NCBI RefSeq assembly: GCF_016863175.1
Contig: NZ_BOOJ01000036.1
Span: 124,001 to 188,000, forward strand
Reading direction: 5' to 3'
Origin: Paraplanobispora siamensis
GTDB lineage: Bacteria > Actinomycetota > Actinomycetes > Streptosporangiales > Streptosporangiaceae
Length of the DNA: 64,000 bases
Shown here: piece by piece, positions 48,794-58,650 of the stretch
Layout: every line of letters starts with the position of its first letter
How positions within the stretch are numbered: position 1 is the first letter of the stretch
The notes under the pieces: generated by a model
What the model was told of the DNA's origin: nothing
Seen by the model: the letters and a program-made list of their open reading frames with translations, nothing else
The model's database searches: none
Position numbers and translations under genes: made by a program

Positions 48794-51601
48794 GTGCAGA
48801 CACGCTTCACGCTGTTGGGCCCGGTGCAGGTGACCGCCGACGGCGGTGCGGTGCAGGGCATCGCCCCGCGGCATCGTGCGGTGCTCGCCTACCTGCTGCT
48901 CAACGCCGGACGGGTGATCAGCATGGAGAAGCTGATCGACGCCATCTGGGGATACGACCAGCCCGACACCGCCCGGTCGCAGATCCACGCCGCGATCACC
49001 GCCCTGCGCCGGGCGCTCCGCGGCGTCGGCGCCGACCACATCCTCCAGACCCGGCCGGGCGGCTACGTCGCGACCCCCGAGCCCGGTCAGCTCGACGTGC
49101 AGGACTTCGCCGACCTGGTCGCGGCGGGCCGGTTCCGGGACGCGCTGGGACTGTGGAACGGCGACGCCCTGGCCGACGTGCAGGCCGGTTACGCGCAGGG
49201 CGCCCGCGCGCTGCTGGACGACCGGCGGCTGACCGCGATCGAGCGTCTCATGGAGGCCGAGCTCGACGCGGGTCACCACGCCCGGGTGCTCGACGAGCTG
49301 GCCGGTCACGTGGCGGCCAACCCGCTGCGGGAGCGGCTCGTCGGCCACCTCGTCCTGGCCCTGCACCGCTCCGGGCGGCAGGCCGACGCCCTGGCCGCGG
49401 CCCGGTCATACCGTACGGCTCTCGCCGAGGAGCAGGGCCTCGACCCCGGCCACGCCTTCGCCGAGCTGGAGCGGGCGGTCCTGGCCGACGCCCCCGAGCT
49501 CCAGGTCAAGGTCAAGGCCGGGACCGAGACCGAGGCGGGGACCGAGGTCAGGGAGAAGGCCCGGTCGAACTTCCTGCCCTACGACATCCCCGACTTCGCC
49601 GGCCGTACCACCGAGCTGGACCGGCTCGTCGCGGAGCACCGGCACACGATCGTGACGATCGACGGCATGGCCGGCATCGGCAAGACCACGCTCGCCGTCC
49701 GCGCCGCCCACCGTCTGGCCGGCCGTTTCCCGGACGGCCAGCTCTTCATCGACATGCGGGCGCACACCACGGGTCAGGATCCGCTCCCGGCCTCCGCCGC
49801 GCTCGAGGCACTGCTGCGGCAGCTCGGCCTGACCGACATCCCGACCGCGGAGGCCGAGCGGAGCGCCCTGTGGCGCGCGGAGCTGGCGCAGCGCCGCGTC
49901 GTCGTCGTCCTGGACAACGCAGCCGACGACGAGCACGTGCGCCCCCTGCTCCCCGGCGTCTCCGACAGCCTCCTGCTGATCACCAGCCGGCGGCGGCTGG
50001 TCGGCCTGGACGGCGCGCACGCGCTGTCGGTGGAGGTGCTGCCGTCCGAGGACGCCGTCGCGCTCTTCGGGAGCATCGTGGGCGAGCGGGCCGCCGGCGA
50101 GCCGGAGGCCGTGCGCCAGGTGCTGGAGCTGTGCGGATACCTTCCGCTCGCCATCCGGATCTCCGCGGCGCGCCTGCAGCACCGGCCCCGGTGGACGGTG
50201 TCCTACCTGGCCGGCCGCCTGCACGACGAGCGGCGGCGGCTCGCCGAGCTGGCGACCTCCGAGCGGAGCGTCGCGGCGGCGTTCACGGTCTCGTACGAGC
50301 AGCTCAGTACGGCGGAGCAGCGGATGTTCCGGCTGCTCGGGCTGGCCCCCGGCCAGGACATCGAGCCGCACGCCGCAGCGGCCCTCGCCGACGTCCCGGT
50401 GTTCGAGGCCGAGGAGCTGCTGGAGAACCTCCTGGACGCGCACATGCTCCTGCAGCGCGAGCCGGGCCGCTACACCCTGCACGACCTGCTGCGCGAGCAC
50501 GCCCGCTCCCTCGCCGAAGACGACCTCGCGCTCATGCGCCTGCTGCTGCACTATCTGCACCGGTCCCGCTCGGCGGTCAAGCAGCTGTTCCCCCACCGGG
50601 TCCCCGACCGGCCGAACATGCCGCCCCAGATCACGCCCGTGGAGCCCATCGCCGGCGCGGCGGAGGCCATCGGCTGGCTCGACGCCGAGCGTTCCAACAT
50701 CATCGCGACCGTGGTCCACGGGCCCAACGTGTGCATCAGTCACCTCGCCGTGGCGCTGAGCCCGTACCTCGACCGTCAGGCCCACCACGACGACGCCCTG
50801 ACCCTGCACAGCATCGCGCTGCAGCGGAGCCGCGCGCTCGGGGAGCACGCCATGCCGCCGGGGCGGGCGCTCTCCGACCTCTCCTGGACGCACTGGCGGC
50901 GCGGCGACTACGAGCAGTCGGAGTCCTTCGCCCACCAGGCGCTGGAGGTCTGCGAGGACGACGACGAGAGGTCGCTCGCGCTCAACGCCCTCGGCAACGT
51001 GGCCTGGCGCCGCCGCGAGAGCGCCAGGGCCGAGCAGTACCTCAGGCAGGCGCTCGACCTCACCCGGATCGCGGGTGACTGGTCCCGGGAGGGGTTCGTC
51101 CTCGCCGACCTCGGCATGATCCTGGTCCAGACGGGCCGCCACGAGGAGGCCCGGCGCCATCTGGACCTGGCCCTGGCCCTGCACCGCAAGGAGGGCAACG
51201 CGCTGGGTGAGGCGCGCGTCCTCGACCACATCGGCGTGGCCCTGCGGCACCAGGGCAGGGCCGAGGAGGCGATGGCCCGCCATCGCGAGGCCGGGAGGCT
51301 CTACCGGGCCATGGGCAACGGCAGCGACGAGGCCGCGGCCTTCAACGGGCTGGGCGAGGCGGTCCTGGCGCTGGGCGATCCGGCGCGGGCGATCGACGAG
51401 CACACCGCGGCGCTCGCCCTGGCCGGTACGGCGCGCAACCGGCCCGAGCAGGCCCGCGCGCACGACGGTCTGGCCAGGGCCCACCTGAGTCTCGGGCACG
51501 ACGACCGGGCCCGTGAGCACGGACGTTCGGCCCTGCGGCTCTACGAGGAGCTCGGCGTCCCCGAGACCGACGAGGTGCGCGCCCTCCTCGAAAGCACCTG
51601 A
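48794..51601 (+). CDS. AfsR/SARP-family regulator (BTAD, NB-ARC, TPR)
   Basis: 935 residues. N-terminal OmpR-like winged helix (FTLLGPVQVTADGG, LIDAIWGYDQPDTARSQIHA), bacterial transcriptional activation domain to about 250, NB-ARC ATPase with Walker A GMAGIGKTTLA near 297 and VVVVLDNAADD near 370, then TPR repeats from about 700 to the end. GTG 48794 has a GGAAGG site. Such proteins activate secondary-metabolite genes; the divergent monooxygenase/AhpD operon is a natural target. Confidence 0.93.
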   Translation: MQTRFTLLGPVQVTADGGAVQGIAPRHRAVLAYLLLNAGRVISMEKLIDAIWGYDQPDTARSQIHAAITALRRALRGVGADHILQTRPGGYVATPEPGQLDVQDFADLVAAGRFRDALGLWNGDALADVQAGYAQGARALLDDRRLTAIERLMEAELDAGHHARVLDELAGHVAANPLRERLVGHLVLALHRSGRQADALAAARSYRTALAEEQGLDPGHAFAELERAVLADAPELQVKVKAGTETEAGTEVREKARSNFLPYDIPDFAGRTTELDRLVAEHRHTIVTIDGMAGIGKTTLAVRAAHRLAGRFPDGQLFIDMRAHTTGQDPLPASAALEALLRQLGLTDIPTAEAERSALWRAELAQRRVVVVLDNAADDEHVRPLLPGVSDSLLLITSRRRLVGLDGAHALSVEVLPSEDAVALFGSIVGERAAGEPEAVRQVLELCGYLPLAIRISAARLQHRPRWTVSYLAGRLHDERRRLAELATSERSVAAAFTVSYEQLSTAEQRMFRLLGLAPGQDIEPHAAAALADVPVFEAEELLENLLDAHMLLQREPGRYTLHDLLREHARSLAEDDLALMRLLLHYLHRSRSAVKQLFPHRVPDRPNMPPQITPVEPIAGAAEAIGWLDAERSNIIATVVHGPNVCISHLAVALSPYLDRQAHHDDALTLHSIALQRSRALGEHAMPPGRALSDLSWTHWRRGDYEQSESFAHQALEVCEDDDERSLALNALGNVAWRRRESARAEQYLRQALDLTRIAGDWSREGFVLADLGMILVQTGRHEEARRHLDLALALHRKEGNALGEARVLDHIGVALRHQGRAEEAMARHREAGRLYRAMGNGSDEAAAFNGLGEAVLALGDPARAIDEHTAALALAGTARNRPEQARAHDGLARAHLSLGHDDRAREHGRSALRLYEELGVPETDEVRALLEST

Positions 51602-51695
51602 GCTCAAGAGCACCTGAGCTCAAGAGCACCTGAGTCCGAGAGTTCTTGAGCCCCTGAGTCCGAGAGTTCTTGAGCCCCTGAGCCCCTGAGCCCCT
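51598..51695. repeat. Short tandem repeats after the AfsR gene
   Basis: Two 16-bp units based on GAGCTCAAGAGCACCT, two 24-bp units (GAGTCCGAGAGTTCTTGA then GCCCCT) and terminal copies of GAGCCCCT. They lie in the gap between the convergent genes. Confidence 0.75.
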
Positions 51696-51776
51696 GTCGG
51701 CCCGGAGCCGGTCCGTCCGGCCCCGGGCCGCTGTCACCGGGTAGCTGCCATCGGAGCCACCCTCACCGGATCACCG

Positions 51777-53825
51777 TCACCGGGTGGTGCAGACGGTTCC
51801 GTTGAGGGTGAAGAGGGACGGCAGCACGTTCGGGCCGCTGTAGTTGCCGACGAAGCCGATCGTGGCCGTCGCGCCGGTGGGCAGTGAGCCGTTGCCGGGC
51901 TCGTTGACGACCTTGACCTCCCGCCCGTTCTGCGTCCAGACTGCGCTCCACCCGCTGCCCAGGCTCTGCCAGCTCCTGGGCCAGTCGAAGGTCAGGGTCC
52001 AGCCGTTGACCGGCGCGCCGTGGTTGGTGATGTCGACGGCGCCGACGTAGCCGCTGGCCCAGTCGGTCTGCTTGGTCAGCCGTACCGAGCAGGAGCTGGA
52101 GGCGGGCGTGCCGGTCGTGAACGTCAGCGGAGCGGAGGGCGGGGAGACGCCGCCGCCGCTGTCCCGCGCGATCACGTTGACCGTGTAGCGCGTGCCCGGC
52201 CTCAGGTTGCCCGCGGTGAGCGAGGTGCCGGTGGTCTCGCCGATCTGCTCGCTGACGGCTCCGTTCTGGCGGTAGACCTCGTACTTCACGATCGGGCGCG
52301 ACCCGGCGGAGGCGGCGGGCCAGGAGATCTCGGCGGTCCCGTCCGTCACGTCCGAGGCCGCCGGCTGTCCCGGCGCGCCCGGCAGGCCCGGCTGGGCGGA
52401 GGCGGGACGCAGGATCACCGTGGTCAGCGACAGGGGCGGCAGCGTCTGGCCGGTCGCGCTTCCCGCGGTCGCACTGGTGATGCCCGTGGCGCCGTTGGTG
52501 TGGGTCAGCACCGTGGGGGCCCCGGACGCCGGGCTGAAGCCGGAGTAGTCGATCTCGACGGGGTAGGAGGTGTCGGACGAGGTGTTGATCAGCAGGACGG
52601 CCAGCCCGCCGTCGGCGCGGCGTACGGCGTGCGCGGCGACCTTCGCCCGGTCGGTCGCGGCCCGGATGAACCGGTCGCCGGGGCGGGCGAACCTGCTCAC
52701 CATCTGGAGCGCGTAGTACGGCGCGAAGGGCGTGTTCAACGCCGGCTCGCAGACGCTACCGTCGGAGGTGCACGTCCCGCTCGACAGCAGGCCGAAGTCG
52801 CCGTAGTCGGTGTACCCCTCGACCTGGGTGACGTTGCCGATGCCGTTGCGGACGTTCCACCAGTCGACGGTGAACACCCCGTTGGCCAGCAGCGTCGCGT
52901 AGGCGTCGGCGGCGGCCAGCGCACCGGGCTGGGTGTTGGTGCCGTTGCTGCTGCTGCCGGTGTTGAACTCGGTCATCGCGATGCCGATCCGCTCGGAACC
53001 GGCCCCCGCGTGCTTCGCGATCTGCTGCCGGACGAGGTGGATCATGTCGGGGATCTGCGAGGTCTTGTCCAGGGAGCCGGGGTACCAGTGCAGGATCACG
53101 AAGTCGATCTTCTGCCCGGCGGTGGACAGGACGACCTCGTTCCAGCTCCCGGCGTCGCCCTCGCCGACCAGCGCGTCGGGCCAGTTGGCCGGGGTGGTCA
53201 GCACCGCGCCGATCTTGATGGTCGGGTCGACGGCCTTCATCGCGTCGGAGTAGGCCACGATGTGGCGCGCGTACTCGGCCGGGCTCTTGTCGGCGTGGTC
53301 GTCGGCCTCCCAGGCGGTGCCGTAGTGGCCGTTGCCGTAGTTCTCGTTGCCGATCTCCCAGTACTTGACGCCGTAGCCCTTGGTGACGTTGGCGTGCCGT
53401 ACCCAGGCCGCCGCCTCCTCCGCGGTGCCGGTGCCGTAGTTGGCGGTCACCATCGGCTGCGCCCCGGTGCGCCGTACGCCGCGCATGAACGTGTCGAAGT
53501 CGGTGTTGGGCGCCACGTAGCCGCCGGGCGCGGTGTGGTCGGCCCAGTGGTAGATGTCGGAGTAGGAGCCGCCGGGATAGCGCAGCAGCTTCATGCCCGC
53601 GTCCTTGAGCAGGTCGGCGGTCGCGTCGGTGCCCAGGTTGCTGTCCCAGATCGCATGGTTGGTGCCGATGCCGGTCTCGGGGACGAGGGCGAGCGCGGCG
53701 CGGGCGTTGACGGTCACGGAGACCGGGGCGGCCTCAGCAGCGTTGTCGGCGTGCGCGGCGGGGACGGTCAGGGCGGCCAGCGTCAGCAGAACGGCGGACG
53801 CGGCCCGTAACAGAGATCTCGGCAT
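51777..53825 (-). CDS. Secreted GH-A glycoside hydrolase with FnIII and CBM2
   Basis: 682 residues: signal peptide (to AHADN), a clan GH-A barrel (about 35-470) with acid/base Glu in YWEIGNENYG and nucleophile Glu in IAMTEFNTG, an Fn3 domain (about 490-575), and a C-terminal CBM2 (about 583-682, with WTLTFDWPRSWQSLGSGW). The barrel is most like arabinofuranosidase-type GH51 enzymes. CBM2 suggests binding to cellulose or xylan. It probably attacks arabinose-containing plant polysaccharide (inference). Confidence 0.88.
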   Translation of the reverse strand: MPRSLLRAASAVLLTLAALTVPAAHADNAAEAAPVSVTVNARAALALVPETGIGTNHAIWDSNLGTDATADLLKDAGMKLLRYPGGSYSDIYHWADHTAPGGYVAPNTDFDTFMRGVRRTGAQPMVTANYGTGTAEEAAAWVRHANVTKGYGVKYWEIGNENYGNGHYGTAWEADDHADKSPAEYARHIVAYSDAMKAVDPTIKIGAVLTTPANWPDALVGEGDAGSWNEVVLSTAGQKIDFVILHWYPGSLDKTSQIPDMIHLVRQQIAKHAGAGSERIGIAMTEFNTGSSSNGTNTQPGALAAADAYATLLANGVFTVDWWNVRNGIGNVTQVEGYTDYGDFGLLSSGTCTSDGSVCEPALNTPFAPYYALQMVSRFARPGDRFIRAATDRAKVAAHAVRRADGGLAVLLINTSSDTSYPVEIDYSGFSPASGAPTVLTHTNGATGITSATAGSATGQTLPPLSLTTVILRPASAQPGLPGAPGQPAASDVTDGTAEISWPAASAGSRPIVKYEVYRQNGAVSEQIGETTGTSLTAGNLRPGTRYTVNVIARDSGGGVSPPSAPLTFTTGTPASSSCSVRLTKQTDWASGYVGAVDITNHGAPVNGWTLTFDWPRSWQSLGSGWSAVWTQNGREVKVVNEPGNGSLPTGATATIGFVGNYSGPNVLPSLFTLNGTVCTTR

Positions 53826-53982
53826 CGGCGTACCTCGCAACGGGTAGCGGTATTCACTCGACGCCCCCCTGACCGAGGCACCATGATCATGAGCGTCCGC
53901 CCCGCGTCCGGTCAACCGGCGATGAAACTTTCACGCCGGGGGCGCGGCGGGTGTTCTCGAAGCCGCGAGTATGCCCGGAGCC

Positions 53983-54891
53983 TCAGGTGTTCCCGGAGTC
54001 CTCCGGGATGGGCTCGTTCTGCTCGCGGGTGTACTCCCGCAGCTCGGCCTCGCCGATGACCTCGTCGGCGGGCGGGGCGGTGACGACGAGGCGGAACCCC
54101 CAGCGGGTGTAGCGCGTGTCGCTCCGCTTGACCAGCGGGTCCTTGCCCGTTCCCGCGGTGTCGGTGGTGACCAGTCGGGTGGGCAGGCCGCCGCGGTCGG
54201 TCCAGAGCCGCCAGGAGACCTTCCCCTTGCCCTCGGCGGTGACGGGCCGCCCCGAGGTCCAGCTGACGAAGGCGCCCTTGGACACCTTGCTCAGCTCGCG
54301 GTAGCTGATGGTGCCCCGGTAGAGGTAACCGCCGGAGACGCGCGTGCTCGTCGAGCACTTCAGCACGGCCTTCATCGTGGCCTGGTCGTAGACGTCGATC
54401 GGCTGCAGGCTGGCGTCCTGCGCCATGTCCCGTGCCGCGGCCCCTCGGTGATCGTTCGGGAACCGGATCCACTCCTTGCCCTCGGGAACCGGTCCCGGAT
54501 AGGTGTTCCTGGAGTCGTACACCTTCTTGCCGACGCGGACCACCCGGTAGGGGTCCGACTTCCCGGACGGGAGCCCCTCGCCCTTCGGCCGGGACAGGCT
54601 CCACCAGGTGAACTTCGCCGCCACCGGACCCGAAGGGGACAGCTGGAGATAGCCGCTGATCCGGGTCCCGCTCCCGGAGACCGTCGACTTCTCGCCGAAG
54701 AAGAAGCGGCTGGTCTCGGAGATCCGTACACCGCGCTCGTCCCGCAGCTGCCGCTTGACCGCCCGCGCCGGATCGGGGGCGCCCGCCTGCACGGCGGTGC
54801 TCGCGGCGGCGGTGCTCGCGGCGGCGGGGCTCGCGACGACCGGTGCGGACGCGAGCAGTACGGCGACCGCCGGGGCAACCCATCGCCTCAT
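53983..54891 (-). CDS. Secreted hypothetical protein
   Basis: 302 residues with a signal peptide (MRRWVAPAVAVLLASAPVVA). The mature part is rich in beta-type stretches (SRFFFGEKSTVSGSGTRISG, YRGTISYRELSKVSKGAFVS) like LolA/LppX-type actinomycete lipoproteins, but there is no lipobox Cys. Two cysteines at most. Function not recognised. Confidence 0.7.
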   Translation of the reverse strand: MRRWVAPAVAVLLASAPVVASPAAASTAAASTAVQAGAPDPARAVKRQLRDERGVRISETSRFFFGEKSTVSGSGTRISGYLQLSPSGPVAAKFTWWSLSRPKGEGLPSGKSDPYRVVRVGKKVYDSRNTYPGPVPEGKEWIRFPNDHRGAAARDMAQDASLQPIDVYDQATMKAVLKCSTSTRVSGGYLYRGTISYRELSKVSKGAFVSWTSGRPVTAEGKGKVSWRLWTDRGGLPTRLVTTDTAGTGKDPLVKRSDTRYTRWGFRLVVTAPPADEVIGEAELREYTREQNEPIPEDSGNT

Positions 54892-55050
54892 GAGGATCCG
54901 TCCTTGTTCTCACGTGCCGTTCAGCCGTTCAGCCGTTCAGCTGCTCAGCGGGAATTCCTGTGCAGCGTACGCCGGAAGGCTCCTCAAGTGAGACGCCCGG
55001 CGCCACCGGATGGATGACCGTTCGCGCGTCAGCGGTACGCCGTCCGCCGG

Positions 55051-56013
55051 TCAGTGGTCGACGGTGATCACCACGTTCCCGCTCTTGTGGCCGGTCTCGA
55101 CATAGCGGTGCGCCTCGGCCAGCTGTTCGAAGGGATAGCGCCGGTCGATGACGATCCGCAGCCTGCCCGTCTCGACGAGCTCCTTGACGAAGATCAGGGC
55201 CTCGTTCTTCTCCACCGACATCCCCGTCACCACCCTCCTGCCGCGCGACAGCGACATCCCCAGCGACAGGAAGGTGTTGTGCAGCCCGGTCGTGGCCACG
55301 TACCGGCCCGCGGGCGTCAGTACGGCTCTGGCCCGGGAGAACGAGGTCTTGCCCAGGGTGTCGAAGACGATGTCGTAGACGGCGCCGCTCCTGCTGTAGT
55401 CCTCCTTGGTGTAGTCGATCACCTCGTCGGCGCCCAGCTCGGTGACGAGGGCGGTGTTGCGGGGGCCGCACACCGCCGTGACGTGCGCTCCGAAGTGCTT
55501 GGCCAGTTGCACGGCGTAGGTGCCGATGCTGCCGGAGGCGCCGTACACCAGGATCCTCCGGCCGCCGCGGGCCCCGGCCTTGCGCAGGAAGTACAGCGCC
55601 GTCGAGGCGCCGTCCACCGCGGCGGCGGCCTCCTCGAAGGAGGCGTTCACCGGCTTGGGCGCCAGCGAGGCCCGCTGCGGCAGGCACACGTACTCGGCGT
55701 TGGCGCCGAGCCGGAACCCGGTGAACCCGAAGACCTCGTCACCGGGCCGGAACCGGGTGACCCCGGCCCCCACCTTCTCGACCTCCCCGGCCAGCTCGGT
55801 GCCCAGCCTGCGCATCCCGGCCCGCGGGCGGAAGAAGCCGAGGACGACCCTGCCCCACAACGGCTCGCCGCGGCGCATGGCGCACTCCGCCGAGGTGACC
55901 GTCATCGCCCGCACGCGGATGAGCACCTCGTCCTTGCGGGGCTCCGGCTTGGGCACCTGACGCAGGGTGAGGACCTCCGGAGGGCCGAACCGGGTGTAGA
56001 CGGCTGCTCTCAT
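55051..56013 (-). CDS. Zinc-less MDR-family quinone oxidoreductase
   Basis: 320 residues from ATG 56013. GroES-like start (MRAAVYTRFGPPEVLTLRQV), then the Rossmann motif VYGASGSIGTYAVQLAK near 150 and GADEVIDYTKEDY. Zinc ligands of alcohol dehydrogenases are absent. NADPH-dependent reduction of quinones or enones is expected. Repeats at 56026-56087 lie in its promoter. Confidence 0.88.
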   Translation of the reverse strand: MRAAVYTRFGPPEVLTLRQVPKPEPRKDEVLIRVRAMTVTSAECAMRRGEPLWGRVVLGFFRPRAGMRRLGTELAGEVEKVGAGVTRFRPGDEVFGFTGFRLGANAEYVCLPQRASLAPKPVNASFEEAAAAVDGASTALYFLRKAGARGGRRILVYGASGSIGTYAVQLAKHFGAHVTAVCGPRNTALVTELGADEVIDYTKEDYSRSGAVYDIVFDTLGKTSFSRARAVLTPAGRYVATTGLHNTFLSLGMSLSRGRRVVTGMSVEKNEALIFVKELVETGRLRIVIDRRYPFEQLAEAHRYVETGHKSGNVVITVDH

Positions 56014-56025
56014 GTGCCCACTTCC

Positions 56026-56087
56026 TGTCATGACTGTATGGATCATGGCTGTGCGGATCATGGCTGTACGGGTCAGGGCTGTGCGGG
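56026..56087. repeat. 15-bp tandem repeats in promoter
   Basis: Four imperfect units based on GGATCATGGCTGTGC directly upstream of the MDR gene start. Confidence 0.65.
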
Positions 56088-56176
56088 AACGGACCGACAC
56101 GACCAGAATCGGCTACGCGAGCTGTGGAGAAGCTGAGAGAGACTGAGACCGCTTCCGCAACCGGATGGGGTGGATC

Positions 56177-56749
56177 ATGGCGGATCTGACCGCGGACCTG
56201 TTCGTGACGCTCGACGGCTTCGCCGCCGGGGTGGGCACCGGCGCCTTCTTCGACTGCCCGGGCGCGGATCTCGACGCGTGGGTGCGCCGGGAGAGCCAGA
56301 CGCCCCAGATCCTGCTCATGGGGCGCGTCACCTACGAGACGCTGGCGGAGATCTCGTCCGCGGCCGTCGACGAGGCGAGCACCCAGATGAACGACCTCCC
56401 GAAGGCCGTCTTCTCCAACACCCTGCGGGAGCCGCTCTCCTGGAAGAACGCACGGCTCGTCCACGGCGACCTCGCCGAGGGGATCCGGGCGCTCAAGCGG
56501 GAGTCGGAGGTACCGCTGCGCTCGATCGGCAGCCTCATGCTGGTGCGGGGCCTGCTGGAGCTCGGGCTGGTCGACCGGCTCCGGCTGATGGTCTTCCCGC
56601 TCACACTGGGCGGTGACGGGCGGGAACCCGCCTTCGCGGGCTTTCCCCGGACCGGCCTGGAGCTGGCCGGGACGGAGGTGCTCGACTCGCGTCTCGTCCT
56701 GCTGGAGTACCGGCCGGCGGAGGTCAGCCCTCCAGTACGGCCAGCGTGA
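56177..56749 (+). CDS. RibD/dihydrofolate-reductase-like protein
   Basis: 190 residues. LTADLFVTLDGFAAG at the N-terminus, LLMGRVTYETLAEI near 50, and IGSLMLVRGLLELGLVDRL near 120 are DHFR-like RibD C-domain signatures. Probably an NADPH reductase of unknown substrate. Its 3' end overlaps the convergent membrane gene by 26 bases. ATG 56165 is an alternative start. Confidence 0.88.
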   Translation: MADLTADLFVTLDGFAAGVGTGAFFDCPGADLDAWVRRESQTPQILLMGRVTYETLAEISSAAVDEASTQMNDLPKAVFSNTLREPLSWKNARLVHGDLAEGIRALKRESEVPLRSIGSLMLVRGLLELGLVDRLRLMVFPLTLGGDGREPAFAGFPRTGLELAGTEVLDSRLVLLEYRPAEVSPPVRPA

Positions 56750-57209
56750 GATATTCGGCCGGAGCCCCGATCACGACGGCGACCGCACCGGCGAGCCACA
56801 TCGGTGCGTGGTCCGCGCCCCGCGAGAGCAGCAGGCCCTTGTGGTCGTACGGCCGCTGCGCGCCCAGCTGGACGATGTGCACGGTCAGGCAGAGCAGCAT
56901 CGACACGAGCGAGCCCGTGAGGGTCACCCGGGGCGACGGGCTCAGGTCCGCGTCCAGGGACAGCAGCGGCAGGACCGGATAGTCCTTGAGTCCCAGGAAC
57001 ATGACCGCGTCGAGGAACAGCCCGAGGACTCCGGCGGCGGCGATGAGCAGCCTGCCCCGGCGCGGCACGCCGAGACGGGAGGCGTTCACCAGCGCGATGA
57101 CGGTGACGGCGATGAACCCGCCGAGAAGCAGGACATACCCTTGCGACTGCGGCCGCCACGGGCGGACGGCCCGTGGCGCGGCGGGCGGCTGCGCGTTCGC
57201 CGCCGTCAT
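56724..57209 (-). CDS. Four-helix membrane protein, unknown
   Basis: 161 residues with four hydrophobic segments (GYVLLLGGFIAVTVIALV, LLIAAAGVLGLFLDAVMFLG, VTLTGSLVSMLLCLTVHIV, WLAGAVAVVIGAPAEYL). No motif recognised. Confidence 0.7.
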   Translation of the reverse strand: MTAANAQPPAAPRAVRPWRPQSQGYVLLLGGFIAVTVIALVNASRLGVPRRGRLLIAAAGVLGLFLDAVMFLGLKDYPVLPLLSLDADLSPSPRVTLTGSLVSMLLCLTVHIVQLGAQRPYDHKGLLLSRGADHAPMWLAGAVAVVIGAPAEYLTLAVLEG

Positions 57210-57480
57210 CGGGAAACCTCCACCCTCATCGAGGGACCTCCGCGATCCGGGGCGGCCCGGTCACCGGCCGCCGTTCACCTTCGGCAGGCGCCGTTCACCG
57301 GTCGCCGGGGCGACCGGAGCGGGGGACACCTGGACGGAGGACATCGAGGTTCTCGGCTTTCATCGCGGGGCGACAGGGGGAGCCCATCATCGCACCGGCG
57401 ATCACCGTGGCGTCCGCTGCGGCGTCCACCGCGGACACGGCTCCGCCGGTGGGCCCGGTCACCCCGCGCGGCGCCGCTCG

Positions 57481-58401
57481 TCACGACCCTCCGATCGTGA
57501 GCACCGCCTTTCCCCTGATGCGCCGGTCCCGCAGGTCGACCAGCACCGACGCGCTGTCGGCCCAGTCGGCGACCCGGCCCACCTCGGGCCGGAGCCGTCC
57601 GGTGTCCACGAGCCGGACCAGGGTCTCCAGATCCGGGCCGTAGGGGTCTCCGGCGTAGTGGAAGTGCCTGATGCTCGCGCCCTCGGGACCGTCGAACATG
57701 TCGAAGAAGTTCAAGGTGACCGGGGTACGGCTGGCCTGGCCGTACCAGATGAGGGTGCCGCCGGGGCGCAGCCGGGCGAGCGCGGCCGGCAGGACGGGGC
57801 CGCCGGTGGACTCCAGCACCAGGTCGAAGGTCCCCTGCGCGTCGGCGAGGTCGTGCACGACGTGCGCGGCGCCCAGCTCGGTCAGCCGCCGCCCGCGTTC
57901 CGGCGAGGCCGTCACCGCGGTGACCTCCGCCCCGGCGTTGGCGGCGAGTTCGGTGAGGTAGTGGCCGACTCCGCCGGAGGCGCCGGTGAGCAGCAGGCGG
58001 GCGCCGGTGACCGCGCCCGCCGTACGCAGCAGGCGCAGTGCCGTGATGCCGGCGAGCGGGAGCGCGGCGGCCTCGACGGCGTCGACCGAGTCCGGCAGGA
58101 CGGCCAGCGAGCGGGTCGGCACGGCGGCGTACTCGGCCCAGCCTCCGGCGGGCGGGTGGCCGACGACGCGCGTGCCGACGGTGGGACCCGTGCCGTCGGC
58201 GGCGGCCTGCACGACGAGGCCGGCGACGTCCTTGCCGGGGCGCAGCCCGGGGTCGGGGTTCTCCAGCAGGAACGTCTCGCCCCTGTTGACCGAGAACGCC
58301 TCGACCCTGATCAGGGCCTCGTCGGCGGCGGGAACGGGCTGCGCGTCTTCGGCGAGCTCGACGGGGTGGGAGGGGTCGCCCGTGGCGATCAATCTCTTCA
58401 T
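57481..58401 (-). CDS. MDR-family NADPH oxidoreductase
   Basis: 306 residues (ATG 58410 also possible). GroES-like part with EAFSVNRGETFLLENPDPG, cofactor motif LLTGASGGVGHYLTELAA near 135, and WYGQASRTPVTLNFFDMF. Lacks catalytic zinc Cys. Divergent from the LysR gene, with a 7+7 palindrome at 58458-58474 and a 158-bp inverted-repeat element between them; probably LysR-regulated. Confidence 0.88.
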   Translation of the reverse strand: MKRLIATGDPSHPVELAEDAQPVPAADEALIRVEAFSVNRGETFLLENPDPGLRPGKDVAGLVVQAAADGTGPTVGTRVVGHPPAGGWAEYAAVPTRSLAVLPDSVDAVEAAALPLAGITALRLLRTAGAVTGARLLLTGASGGVGHYLTELAANAGAEVTAVTASPERGRRLTELGAAHVVHDLADAQGTFDLVLESTGGPVLPAALARLRPGGTLIWYGQASRTPVTLNFFDMFDGPEGASIRHFHYAGDPYGPDLETLVRLVDTGRLRPEVGRVADWADSASVLVDLRDRRIRGKAVLTIGGS

Positions 58402-58457
58402 GGCGACCATGAAAGCCGCCCGGCCCGCACGGCGGCCAACAACCGGTGCGAGTGACC

Positions 58458-58474
58458 GACAACCGATGGTTGTC
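58458..58474. promoter_or_regulatory. LysR operator candidate
   Basis: GACAACC-GAT-GGTTGTC is a perfect 17-bp palindrome 48 bases before the upstream oxidoreductase start. Confidence 0.6.
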
Positions 58475-58479
58475 CTCAA

Positions 58480-58637
58480 GGGGTGGCCTGTGAATCTTTG
58501 CCGTGGCGAGGATCGGCCGGGCGGATGCCCCGAAAGGCGGAGGAGGAGGCCGTAGCGGAGCCTACGGCCGACGACGACAACGAAGTGGGGCGCCGTCCGG
58601 GCGACCGCAGTAGGCAAGAAGATTCACAGGCCACCCC
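58480..58637. mobile_element. 158-bp element with 19-bp terminal inverted repeats
   Basis: Ends 58480-58498 and 58619-58637 are perfect inverted 19-mers (outer bases GGGGTGGCCTGTGAATCTT). The interior has no ORF but a central GGCCGTAG/CTACGGCC stem (58548-58555 with 58562-58569). The layout is that of a MITE or large cruciform. It separates the LysR operator from the LysR start. No target-site duplication is obvious. Confidence 0.5.
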
Positions 58638-58650
58638 GTAAGGTGAGGCC

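Noticed and set aside
49406-51613. 735-codon ORF opposite the AfsR-like gene
   Set aside because: Antisense shadow of a well-supported multidomain gene.
57210-57480. Gene between the membrane protein and MDR oxidoreductase
   Set aside because: Open frames exist but lack starts with ribosome sites and any recognisable sequence.
58480-58637. Full insertion sequence
   Set aside because: No transposase or remnant; at most a MITE-like repeat.
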